From the NCBI RefSeq assembly GCF_032062175.1, contig NZ_DAMBQK010000004.1:186001-250000 (forward strand): a DNA stretch of 64,000 nt, given 5' to 3'. The notes beneath the pieces were generated by a model that was not told the origin of the DNA, made no database searches, and was given only the letters and a program-made list of their open reading frames with translations. The stretch comes from Atlantibacter sp032062175. GTDB taxonomy: Bacteria > Pseudomonadota > Gammaproteobacteria > Enterobacterales > Enterobacteriaceae. Shown here piece by piece: positions 7,111-15,375 of the stretch. The position numbers and the translations under genes were made by a program. Positions within the stretch are counted from its first letter, which is position 1. Every line of letters begins with the position of its first letter.

Positions 7111-8889
7111 ATGATACCCGCCAATACGCAATCCGTTTTGATGCAGATTCAACCGACAATTCAACGGTTTGCCAGAATGCTCGCCAGCGTGTTGCAGCTT
7201 GAGGTCGAGATTGTTGATGAAACCCTGTGCCGGGTGGCTGGTACGGGATCTTATGGCAAATTTCTTGGTCAGAAACTCAATACTAATTCACGCTTATTGC
7301 GCTATGTCCTGGAAACCAAAAAAGAAAAGGTCGTGACCCATTCCCGTTACGATCCCTTATGCGATGGATGTACCAGTAAAGATAATTGTAAGGAGAAAGC
7401 GTTTCTCGGTACGCCGGTTATTTTTCAGGATTCCTGCGTCGGCGTGATTAGCCTTATCGCCGTAACCCATGAGCAGCAGGAACATATTAATGATAACCTG
7501 CATGAGTTCTCTGATTATGTTCGACATATTTCGACAATCTTTGTTTCCAAATTACTGGAAGATCAAAACGGCAGCGGCAGTATTCGCAAAATATTCTCCA
7601 CCATGATCGAAAATATGGATCAGGGCGTGCTGGTGGTCGGTGAAGATAATCGCGTGCAGTTTGCCAATCTTACGGCATTGAAAATATTGGGCATCACCCA
7701 GGGAAATATGATCGGCCAGACCGTTAGTTTCCGCCCGCTGACCTTTGAAAGCAATTTCACCCAGGGGCATATGCAGCACATTGTGACGTTCGATGACAAA
7801 AGCGAACTGATCATCGGGCAGCTTCACCATGTGCAGGACCACCAGCTTTTTCTGATGGCGTTTCATCAGTCGCATACGTCATCCGGCGTGGCGATTGCCC
7901 AGGATGAACCGCATATTGAGCATCTGGTGGGGGAATGCCGCCCGATGCGCCAGCTAAAACGCCTGATTAGCCGTATCGCCCCCAGCCCGTCGAGCATTCT
8001 GATTGTTGGCGAAAGCGGAACCGGCAAGGAAGTGGTGGCGAGGGCGATCCATCAACTCAGCGATCGTAAAAACAAACCTTTTATCGCGATTAACTGCGCG
8101 GCCATCCCGGAACAACTGCTGGAAAGCGAACTGTTCGGCTATGTAAAGGGGGCGTTTACCGGCGCATCCGCCAACGGCAAAACCGGGCTTATTCAGGCAG
8201 CAAACCACGGCACGCTGTTTCTCGATGAAATCGGCGATATGCCGCTCACTCTCCAGGCCAAACTGCTGCGCGCCATTGAAGCGCGGGAGATCCAGCCCAT
8301 CGGTGCCAGCCATCCGGTGCAGGTAGATATCCGCATTCTTTCTGCAACCAACCAGAACCTTGAGCAATTCATTGCAGACGGGAAATTCCGCGAGGATTTG
8401 TACTATCGCCTGAATGTGATCCCGGTGAGTTTGCCGCCGCTGCGCGAGCGCCAGGATGACATGGAACTGTTAATCCACTATTTCCTTCATCTTCATACCC
8501 GGCGCATCGGGCTGGTTTATCCGGGCGTGGCCCCGGAGGTGATGTTGATGCTTAAGCGCTATCGCTGGCCGGGTAATTTGCGTGAGCTGAGTAATCTTAT
8601 CGAATACCTGGTGAACGTGGTGCCGTCGGGCGAGGTGATAGACGCCTCACTGCTGCCGCCCAATCTGACTAACGGCGTCAAACTGGCAGATACCGATATG
8701 GATGCCGTGTTTGCGATGGCACCACGGGTGGATGAGGCGGGCGTGACGGCGCTGGAAGAGATGGAAAAACAGATGATCCGCGAGGCTCTGTCGCGCCATA
8801 GCAATAAAAAACAGGCGGCAGATGAACTGGGGATCGGCATTGCCACGCTGTACCGCAAAATCAAAAAGTATGAGTTGCAGGTGGGCTAA
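7111..8889 (+). CDS. ygeV: YgeV, sigma-54-dependent transcriptional activator
   Basis: 592 aa. The N-terminal sensor (1-150) carries a cysteine group C84-x2-C87-x5-C93 plus C109. A PAS-like region (about 160-260) follows, then an AAA+ domain with Walker A GESGTGKE (about 299-306), the sigma-54 contact loop GAFTGA (near 347) and Walker B LFLDEIGD. A Fis-type helix-turn-helix ends the protein (about 565-588, NKKQAADELGIGIATLYRK). It should activate sigma-54 promoters in this cluster, first of all the divergent ygeW operon and probably xdhABC. The cysteines suggest a metal or Fe-S sensor; no ligand can be read from the sequence. I recall E. coli YgeV being tied to uric-acid genes (UacR). Confidence 0.93.
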   Translation: MIPANTQSVLMQIQPTIQRFARMLASVLQLEVEIVDETLCRVAGTGSYGKFLGQKLNTNSRLLRYVLETKKEKVVTHSRYDPLCDGCTSKDNCKEKAFLGTPVIFQDSCVGVISLIAVTHEQQEHINDNLHEFSDYVRHISTIFVSKLLEDQNGSGSIRKIFSTMIENMDQGVLVVGEDNRVQFANLTALKILGITQGNMIGQTVSFRPLTFESNFTQGHMQHIVTFDDKSELIIGQLHHVQDHQLFLMAFHQSHTSSGVAIAQDEPHIEHLVGECRPMRQLKRLISRIAPSPSSILIVGESGTGKEVVARAIHQLSDRKNKPFIAINCAAIPEQLLESELFGYVKGAFTGASANGKTGLIQAANHGTLFLDEIGDMPLTLQAKLLRAIEAREIQPIGASHPVQVDIRILSATNQNLEQFIADGKFREDLYYRLNVIPVSLPPLRERQDDMELLIHYFLHLHTRRIGLVYPGVAPEVMLMLKRYRWPGNLRELSNLIEYLVNVVPSGEVIDASLLPPNLTNGVKLADTDMDAVFAMAPRVDEAGVTALEEMEKQMIREALSRHSNKKQAADELGIGIATLYRKIKKYELQVG

Positions 8890-8891
8890 AA

Positions 8892-8922
8892 AGCGGGCAC
8901 CGCGCGTGCCCGCTCTGTTTTA
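8892..8922. terminator. Bidirectional terminator between ygeV and xdhC
   Basis: AGCGGGCAC/GTGCCCGCT, a perfect 9-bp stem with a CGCGC loop, flanked by an A-run on the left and CTGTTTTATT on the right. It overlaps the xdhC stop codon. Confidence 0.85.
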
Positions 8923-9402
8923 TTCCTGTGAGCGATCGCAGGCTTGTACGGTGTCGACAATCATTTGATACCCGGTGCAGCGGCAAAGATTCCCTGCCAG
9001 ACCCTGGCGGATTTCCAGTACCGTAAAGGGTTTAGCGTGCGGTTTTGCCAGTAACGCGGTGGTCGCCATAATCAACCCTGGCGTACAGAAGCCGCACTGC
9101 ACCGCGCCGGAACGGGTATAAGCATGTTGAACGGCAGAAAGCTGCCCGCTGGTAGATTCACCTTCCACGGTGCGAATCGCTTTTCCCTGCACCCATGCTG
9201 CAAGATACAGACAACTGTCGATAGCGATGCCATCTACCAGCACGGTACAGGCACCGCACTCACCCACGCTGCAACCCTGCTTTACGCTCAGTAAACCCTG
9301 CGCGCGCAACAATTCCGCCAGCGGCATCGCCGGCGAGGCGGTAAAACGAAAAGGCGCGCCGTTAATTGAACAGTCCACGGTTATCCAGGCTTCATTTCTC
9401 AT
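8920..9402 (-). CDS. xdhC: XdhC, 2Fe-2S subunit of xanthine dehydrogenase
   Basis: 160 aa from the ATG at 9402, which overlaps the xdhB stop as ATGA; a longer frame to 9498 runs inside xdhB and is rejected. Two [2Fe-2S] clusters are visible: a plant-ferredoxin type with C44, C49, C52 and C64, and a C-terminal type with C103, C106, C140 and C142. The subunit passes electrons from the molybdenum centre of XdhA toward the FAD of XdhB. The overlap suggests translational coupling. The E. coli homologue has 159 aa. Confidence 0.95.
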   Translation of the reverse strand: MRNEAWITVDCSINGAPFRFTASPAMPLAELLRAQGLLSVKQGCSVGECGACTVLVDGIAIDSCLYLAAWVQGKAIRTVEGESTSGQLSAVQHAYTRSGAVQCGFCTPGLIMATTALLAKPHAKPFTVLEIRQGLAGNLCRCTGYQMIVDTVQACDRSQE

Positions 9403-10277
9403 AGCAGTTTCCCTCCCGCGTTTTCTACGGCTTCGGTAACGACTTTTCGGGTCATGGTTTGAATCAGATGTAAGCGGAACTCTTTGGCCGCGCGCCATGA
9501 TGAACGTGGGGAAACGTCCTGCAACACGGCCTCGCTGATAGCGGCCAGGGTTTGCTGCGTTAATGGCGCGCCCTGCGCCGCCTGTTCAGCATGTTGACAG
9601 CGAATCGGCGTGGGCGCGGCAACGCCAAATGCCAGCCGCAATTCAACAAACTTACCGTCTTTAATCAGGCAGCGCGCAGCGCTGCCGATGGTGGCGATAT
9701 CCATCGCATCACGCATCGCATATTTAAAGTGCGCACTGCCCACGCCAGTCGTCGGTTGCGCAGGGAAATGAAATGCGACCAGCATGTCGCCCGCTTCCAG
9801 CGCGACGCTGCCCGGGCCGGTATGGAAGCCGTTGATAGAGGTAAACCGGGTGCCGGAAGCGGACACGATCTCCAGCGTGGCATCGTAAATCAACGACGGC
9901 GTGGCGGAATCGGCACTGGTTGCGCCGTTGCAGATATTACCGCCGTAGGTGGCAACGTTACGGATTTGCGGCCCGGCAATCGACGCGGCGGCAGCGCTTA
10001 ATGCCGGAAGATGCTGCCTGACCAGCGAGTTTTCAATCAGTTCGGTGAAGGTGGTACCGGAACCGATGCGCAATCCGCCCTTGTCATCCATTTCAATACC
10101 GCGCAGCTCCGGCAGGCCGTGAATATCCACCACATGACGATAGCGGGCATTATGATGATGCAATTGGATCAGCACGTCGGTGCCGCCCGCCAGCAGCCGC
10201 GCTTGCGGGTGCTGCGCCAGCAGTGCCGCCGCGTCGGCAACGCCGGTTGCGCGATGATAGCTTTCAAAATCAAACAT
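9399..10277 (-). CDS. xdhB: XdhB, FAD-binding subunit of xanthine dehydrogenase
   Basis: 292 aa, the same as E. coli XdhB. The FAD domain of the CO-dehydrogenase/xanthine-oxidase medium subunit is recognisable from LLAGGTDVLIQLHH near residues 30-43 and the central ATYGGNICNGATSADS segment, which contacts the flavin. It lies 10 bp after xdhA and overlaps xdhC by 4 bp, so the three subunits are made from one leftward mRNA. It transfers electrons from the Fe-S subunit to NAD or another acceptor. Confidence 0.95.
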   Translation of the reverse strand: MFDFESYHRATGVADAAALLAQHPQARLLAGGTDVLIQLHHHNARYRHVVDIHGLPELRGIEMDDKGGLRIGSGTTFTELIENSLVRQHLPALSAAAASIAGPQIRNVATYGGNICNGATSADSATPSLIYDATLEIVSASGTRFTSINGFHTGPGSVALEAGDMLVAFHFPAQPTTGVGSAHFKYAMRDAMDIATIGSAARCLIKDGKFVELRLAFGVAAPTPIRCQHAEQAAQGAPLTQQTLAAISEAVLQDVSPRSSWRAAKEFRLHLIQTMTRKVVTEAVENAGGKLL

Positions 10278-10287
10278 AGCGTTATCC

Positions 10288-12585
10288 TTAAATCAGACCC
10301 GCCTCGCGGAATTCACTGAACAGACGTTTTGGCGTCAGCGGCAGGGTATTGATTGCCACGCCTGTCGCCATCCGTACCGCATTGCGTATGGCTGCGGCGA
10401 CCGGAATAATCGGCGGTTCTCCCAGCGATTTATGCCCATAGGCCGACTGCGGTTCGTGGGTATCCACAAACGCGCATTCCAGATGGGGGAGATCCAGCAT
10501 GGTGGGCATTTTGTAATCCAACAAATTAGGGTTACGCACCACACCGGTTTTTTCATCGATGATCATCTCTTCGAAAATCGACCAGCCGATGCCCATTCCC
10601 ATTCCGCCGTGAACCTGGCCTTCTGCCAGCACCGGGTTCAGGATGTGCCCGGAGTCATGCATATTCAGGATGCGGTTAATGGTGATTTTGCACAGATCCA
10701 CATCCACGGTGAGATCGACGAAGGTGCAGCCGAAGGCGGGCGGGTTGGTGGTGGTTTTCACAGAGGCTTCTGCAGAGAGCTGTCCGCCGCGCTCAGGATG
10801 GTAAAACGCATCCATGGCGATGTCGGCAACCGACAGCAGCGGCGCGTTCGGGCGTTCGGTCAGCACCACATCGCCGCGATGTAGCGTCAGATTCATCACG
10901 GACTGGTGAAGCATCAGCGCGGCGTGTTGCAGGATTTTTTCACGCAGTTGCAGCGCCGCCTGGCGCAGAGCGGGGGCCGCCACGTAGCTTTGCCGCGAGG
11001 CAAACGCGCCGGGGTCGAACGGCGTGACGTCGGTATCCTGGGTGGAAATCACCCGCACCGAACTCACCAGCACACCAACGGTTTCTGCCACCATCTGAGA
11101 AAACACGGTGTCAGCACCCTGACCGATTTCCGTCGCGCCGCTTTGCACGTTGATGGTGCCATCCTGGTTAAGCAGCAGGCGCGCACCGGAAATCTCCACG
11201 CCTACCGGCCAGGTATTCGAGGTATAGCTGAAACAGGCCACGCCGACGCCGCGGCGTAAATTCCCTTGTTGGCCCTGGCAGGCTTCTTTGCGTTTATCCC
11301 ATTCGAAAATTTCACGGCCTTTTATCAGGCACTCCGGTAGTCCGGCGCTGTGGATGACTTTTTGGTTGACCGGGTTGGTATCTCCTTCACGCGCCGCATT
11401 GCGCAAACGGATCTCCACCGGGTCGATGCCCAGTTCGGCGGCGGCGTCGTCCAGCATCGCTTCCAGGGCAAAAACCACCTGCGGCGCGCCGTAGCCGCGC
11501 ATCGCACCCGCAGCGGGAAGGTTGGTGTAGCAGGTGGTCGCGCGATAGCCAAAGGCGATACGTGGGTAGAGATAGGGGATTTTATTACCGCCCGCCGCGG
11601 CAATCGAGTGGCCGTGAGACGCGTACGCGCCGGTATTCGACAGCACATCCAGAATATAGCCTTTGAGGATGCCGTCGCGGGAAACCCCCAGTTGCCCGTC
11701 AATGGTAAAGGCGTGGCGGGTGCGGGTCGCGGTGAAGCACTCTTCACGGCTGAGCATCACTTTCACCGGGATACCGCCCAGTTTCAGGGTCAAAAACGCC
11801 GCCATCGGCTCTTCGAGAACGTCCTGTTTATTGCCAAAGCCGCCGCCCACGTATGGTTTGATAACCCGAATGCGCGACCAGGCGATATCCAGCGCCTGGG
11901 CGACAATCCGGCGAACAATGTGTGGGATCTGCGTACTGGAGACGATGGTGATGCGCGCGTCCTCTTCCATCCAGGCGAAGCTGGTCACGCCTTCCATATG
12001 GCAATGTTGAATTACCGGCGTCTGATAGTGGCCGCGTATTTGATGGTCCGATCCGGCGATAACCCCGAGCGGGTCGCCTGCCATGATTTCACTCTGTTTC
12101 AGCGTATTGCCCGATTCATGTATCGCGACGGCATCGGGGGCGAGCGCCGCTTCCGGCGTGGTGATAACCGGGAGGGCTTCCCAGTCTACCTTCACTAACA
12201 GGGCCGCCTTTTCTGCGGTGAGTTCGTCACGGGCGACCACAATGGCCACGGCATCACCATGGTGGCGGACATGGCGCGTTAAAAGCAGACGGTCGGCGAT
12301 ATCACGCTTAGCCGGATCTAAGGTCCATGCGTGCCCCGCCGTTGCGAAGGGGATATCCGGCACATCCTCCCAGGTGAATACGGCGAGTACGCCGTTTAGC
12401 GCTTTGGCTTCTGTGCAGTCAATCTTAGTGGCATAACCATGGGCGATGGGGCTTCGAACGTATCTGGCGTAACACATTCCCGCCATCACATAATCGTCAG
12501 TGTACCGTGCGCGGCCCGTTGCTTTGGCAACGGCATCCACACGCATACAGGGCTCGCCAGTTGCGGCAGCTTCCCGTTGTTCCAT
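10288..12585 (-). CDS. xdhA: XdhA, molybdenum-binding subunit of xanthine dehydrogenase
   Basis: 765 aa from the ATG at 12585, with a strong AGGAGA seven bases upstream. E. coli XdhA is shorter at 752 aa and begins at the MRVDA segment, here an internal Met at 12546 without a clear ribosome site. Molybdopterin and active-site signatures are intact: GGGFGNK, AMRGYGAPQ, the GQGADT loop, and GEPPIIP with the catalytic glutamate near the C-terminus. It hydroxylates hypoxanthine/xanthine-type purines and is the first gene of xdhABC. Its place next to ygeV and the ygeW cluster links purine oxidation to later ring opening. Confidence 0.95.
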   Translation of the reverse strand: MEQREAAATGEPCMRVDAVAKATGRARYTDDYVMAGMCYARYVRSPIAHGYATKIDCTEAKALNGVLAVFTWEDVPDIPFATAGHAWTLDPAKRDIADRLLLTRHVRHHGDAVAIVVARDELTAEKAALLVKVDWEALPVITTPEAALAPDAVAIHESGNTLKQSEIMAGDPLGVIAGSDHQIRGHYQTPVIQHCHMEGVTSFAWMEEDARITIVSSTQIPHIVRRIVAQALDIAWSRIRVIKPYVGGGFGNKQDVLEEPMAAFLTLKLGGIPVKVMLSREECFTATRTRHAFTIDGQLGVSRDGILKGYILDVLSNTGAYASHGHSIAAAGGNKIPYLYPRIAFGYRATTCYTNLPAAGAMRGYGAPQVVFALEAMLDDAAAELGIDPVEIRLRNAAREGDTNPVNQKVIHSAGLPECLIKGREIFEWDKRKEACQGQQGNLRRGVGVACFSYTSNTWPVGVEISGARLLLNQDGTINVQSGATEIGQGADTVFSQMVAETVGVLVSSVRVISTQDTDVTPFDPGAFASRQSYVAAPALRQAALQLREKILQHAALMLHQSVMNLTLHRGDVVLTERPNAPLLSVADIAMDAFYHPERGGQLSAEASVKTTTNPPAFGCTFVDLTVDVDLCKITINRILNMHDSGHILNPVLAEGQVHGGMGMGIGWSIFEEMIIDEKTGVVRNPNLLDYKMPTMLDLPHLECAFVDTHEPQSAYGHKSLGEPPIIPVAAAIRNAVRMATGVAINTLPLTPKRLFSEFREAGLI

Positions 12586-12866
12586 TTTTATCTCTCCTGA
12601 TGTGACAGACGCTGTTCTTCAGTCAATAGAACGATCAGGCAAAATTTACGCCAGAAGAGAAAATGCCTGTTGGACAAGAAGTAAACTGTGATGACCTTAA
12701 AAAATGTCCGGGAATAAATGAAAAGCGCGAGCTGTGATAAGTTGTCTCGTTATCATAATGACCAGAAAACTCTCATTCTGATACGCCGCGAGCGATGCGC
12801 GGGAATTGGGCATCTGGCGTTGGGCTGCTATGATAAACCGTCATTTGTCTTTTAAGAGGATCTGTT

Positions 12867-13613
12867 TTGAGTGCGGGATGCCTGTCAGGAAAACCCTTTA
12901 GAATGGCCATTTGTCTGGCGATAGCGCTGCTGATCGCGGGCTGTTCAGGCAACAAATCATCGGACCCAGGGAGCTATTCCGGCACCGTTTATACGGTGAA
13001 GCGGGGCGATACGCTGTATCGGATCTCGCGCATGACAGGAACCAGCGTTAAAGAGCTGGCCCGGCTGAATAACATTTCTGCGCCCTATACCATTGAGGTG
13101 GGGCAACGCCTGAAGGTGAACGGTTCAACTAAGACCGCGTCGTCTTCACGTAAATCATCGGGCAAAACCGCAGCGGTAACGCCGTCTTCCGCGGTGCCGC
13201 AATCTTCGTGGCCGCCCGTGGGGCAACGCTGCTGGCGCTGGCCGACCAGCGGTAAAGTGATCCTGCCGTATTCCACGGCGGATGGCGGCAATAAAGGTAT
13301 TGATATCGCCGGTTCGCGTGGGCAGCCCGTTGTGGCATCCGGCGCGGGAACCGTGGTTTACGTGGGTAATCAGCTACGCGGTTACGGCAACCTGGTGATG
13401 ATTAAGCACGGCGAAGATTACATCACCGCGTATGCCCATAATGAAACGTTGCTGGTTAATAATGGCCAGAAGGTGAAAGCGGGGGAGAAAATCGCCACTA
13501 TGGGCAGCAGCGGCGCGGACGGGGTGCAGCTTCATTTCCAGATTCGCTATCGCGCGACGGCTATTGATCCGCAACGCTACCTGCCACCGCCGGGAAAAGC
13601 GCCTTCGTGCTAA
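12867..13613 (+). CDS. ygeR: YgeR/ActS, LysM and degenerate LytM lipoprotein
   Basis: 248 aa. A signal peptide with lipobox LIAGC makes C26 the lipidated residue. A LysM domain (41-85) starts TVKRGDTLYRIS, a Ser/Thr-rich linker (87-112) follows, and an M23/LytM domain covers about 120-240. The usual HxxxD metal site is NKGID (N142, D146) and the final HxH is QLH (221-223), so the peptidase centre is broken. That is typical of amidase activators; E. coli YgeR (ActS) activates cell-wall amidases. It probably sits in the outer membrane facing the periplasm. An AGAGGA ribosome site precedes the ATG. Confidence 0.95.
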   Translation: MSAGCLSGKPFRMAICLAIALLIAGCSGNKSSDPGSYSGTVYTVKRGDTLYRISRMTGTSVKELARLNNISAPYTIEVGQRLKVNGSTKTASSSRKSSGKTAAVTPSSAVPQSSWPPVGQRCWRWPTSGKVILPYSTADGGNKGIDIAGSRGQPVVASGAGTVVYVGNQLRGYGNLVMIKHGEDYITAYAHNETLLVNNGQKVKAGEKIATMGSSGADGVQLHFQIRYRATAIDPQRYLPPPGKAPSC

Positions 13614-13692
13614 CTGCTTAAAAGAGCATCATTTAATCTGCAAGGTATTGCCTGATGACTGCGAAGGTCTATAATGCCTTGCACACCTTAAA

Positions 13693-13766
13693 GCGGGTGT
13701 AGTTCAATGGTAGAACGAGAGCTTCCCAAGCTCTATACGAGGGTTCGATTCCCTTCACCCGCTCCA
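13693..13766 (+). tRNA. glyU: tRNA-Gly (anticodon CCC)
   Basis: A 74-nt cloverleaf with acceptor GCGGGTG/CACCCGC, D-arm GTTC/GAAC, anticodon stem AGAGC/GCTCT around TTCCCAA (anticodon CCC), T-arm with GGTTCGATTCC, and an encoded CCA end. It lies about 80 bp after ygeR as in E. coli, where this tRNA is glyU and borders the ETT2 island. Confidence 0.97.
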
Positions 13767-14279
13767 GATCTCAAGTCTCCTGAACGCCATCGAATTCAAT
13801 TTTCTGCTGATTCACCACCCGTTGTCGCATTTTATTACTCTAATGAACTTCATAGAACTCACCCTGGCTCACCTTAATATGGGAATGTGGATGGGGGAAA
13901 ACAAAATAAAAATAAAGTAGAAGCATTTTTATAAATCTATAAAAAACAGGTTTCGATAGTTCCTGTTATTTCCCTTTCGTTGAATCTATATAACTCATAC
14001 ACCCTCTGCATTACCTTTCCCGCCCGAATGCTTTGTAACGTCGTTCAGGCATTTCTCCTTCAGTTTTGCTGTTTTTTGCATCCATTTTCTATTACCGGTC
14101 ACAGAATTCGCTTCTGATCGGCCTCCCGTGTTGCCAATTTTTTTTTCCCGCTATAGGTTTGACTGTAACGGTTTAGTGTAACGTTACAGAAAGAGGGGGC
14201 TGAGCTAAGTTTTGCGCAGAAAAACGTGAGTTTAATTTTAAAAAAATATTATAAATCAACAAATTAATAGGAATATTTT
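13767..14279. other. Gene-free start of the accessory block
   Basis: About 510 bp of AT-rich DNA after glyU without an ORF or recognisable integrase remnant. I see no second copy of the tRNA 3' end here. The last 120 bp carry operator-like sequences for the TRAP operon. Confidence 0.6.
14164..14188. promoter_or_regulatory. Tandem LacI-family operator upstream of the TRAP operon
   Basis: A perfect 12-bp palindrome TGTAACGTTACA (14177-14188) with central CG follows an imperfect copy TGTAACGGTTTA (14164-14175), 13 bp apart start to start. LacI-family repressors favour such CG-centred palindromes. The LacI-type gene at 17318 is the obvious candidate binder. Confidence 0.65.
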
Positions 14280-15302
14280 ATGAATTTTCAACGATCCGAT
14301 TTACGCAAAATCCTCATTGGTACACTCGTCACTTCAACGCTGCTTATTGCGGGTAATATCACCAGCGTGGCGCAGGCGGCGGTCAATCTGCGGGTTTATT
14401 CGTCGCTAACGGCAGATGACAATTCCGCACATTACATTTGGTTTAAGCGTTTACAGGCTAATATCGAACAGAACCCACATTTAAAAGATGAAATCAAACT
14501 CAACTATTTTCCGAACGCAATGTTGGGTAAAGAAGCGGATGCCGCACAACAGGTGCGCATTGGCGCCATCAATATGATGATTTCCGGCACGTCTATTTGG
14601 TCAACAATGGTGCCTGAAATCGGCGTTCTGGATTTAGGGTATCTTTTTAAGGACTGGAATCAGGTTGGTCTGGCGCTGGATGGTAATGCAGGCAAAACAT
14701 TGTCTGACCTGATGCTGAAAAAAGCGAATGTGGTCGTCATTGGCTATCCCTACAATCTGGGGGCGCGCAATGTCTACACCAAAAAAGTCGTCGAAAAACC
14801 GGAAGATCTAAAAAGCCTGAAGATTCGGGTTTTACCTGTGCCCAATTTTATCGCCACTATTAATCACATGGGGGCCGTCGCTATTCCAATGCCTGGAGGT
14901 GAAGTCTATTCCAGTCTGCAAATGGGCGTGATTGATGGGTTGGAGCATGATTCCACCACCGTGCTGGCGAACAAATTCTATGAAATTGCCAAAAACGCCA
15001 GCCTCACCCGGCACAGTTATAACCCCATCATGATCGCTATGAATAAAAATAGCTTCCAGCAAATCCCGGAGAAATTACGCCCTGAGTTTCTGGCCGCCGC
15101 GAAAGAAGCAACCGACTATGAGCGCCAGCAAGCTTCAGTTATTGAAGCACAGGCCATCAAAAAACTTGAATCGCTCGGGATGGTCTTCCACGACATCGAT
15201 CGCGATACGCTACGTAATGACGTTAAACCGGTATGGGAAGCGTTCCTGGCTAAATATCCGCAGATGAAAAGCGTGGTTGATGACGTGACTGCGTCAAAAT
15301 GA
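14280..15302 (+). CDS. TRAP transporter substrate-binding protein (DctP family)
   Basis: 340 aa with a signal peptide (basic start, hydrophobic 11-25, cleavage after AQA at 31-33). The mature part fits the DctP/TeaA family of periplasmic binding proteins; PNFIATINHMGAVAIPMPGGEVYSSL resembles the family's ligand-binding helix region. It would capture a carboxylated substrate and deliver it to the permease encoded just downstream. The cluster partners (short-chain dehydrogenase and mutarotase) suggest a sugar acid or related carbohydrate, but the ligand is not deducible. Translation probably starts at the ATG at 14280 after an A/T-rich leader. Confidence 0.9.
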   Translation: MNFQRSDLRKILIGTLVTSTLLIAGNITSVAQAAVNLRVYSSLTADDNSAHYIWFKRLQANIEQNPHLKDEIKLNYFPNAMLGKEADAAQQVRIGAINMMISGTSIWSTMVPEIGVLDLGYLFKDWNQVGLALDGNAGKTLSDLMLKKANVVVIGYPYNLGARNVYTKKVVEKPEDLKSLKIRVLPVPNFIATINHMGAVAIPMPGGEVYSSLQMGVIDGLEHDSTTVLANKFYEIAKNASLTRHSYNPIMIAMNKNSFQQIPEKLRPEFLAAAKEATDYERQQASVIEAQAIKKLESLGMVFHDIDRDTLRNDVKPVWEAFLAKYPQMKSVVDDVTASK

Positions 15303-15375
15303 GTTCCGGATTAGCCCACCCTTGTCAGCGGCAGTAAAGCACGTGAATGGCGGGGAAGTGATAACGAGGTTTAAA

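Noticed and set aside
13693..14279. Attachment-site duplication of the tRNA-Gly 3' end
   Set aside because: I looked for a second copy of the TTCGATTCCC...CACCCGC end near the far side of the accessory block and saw none; an integrase gene is also absent.
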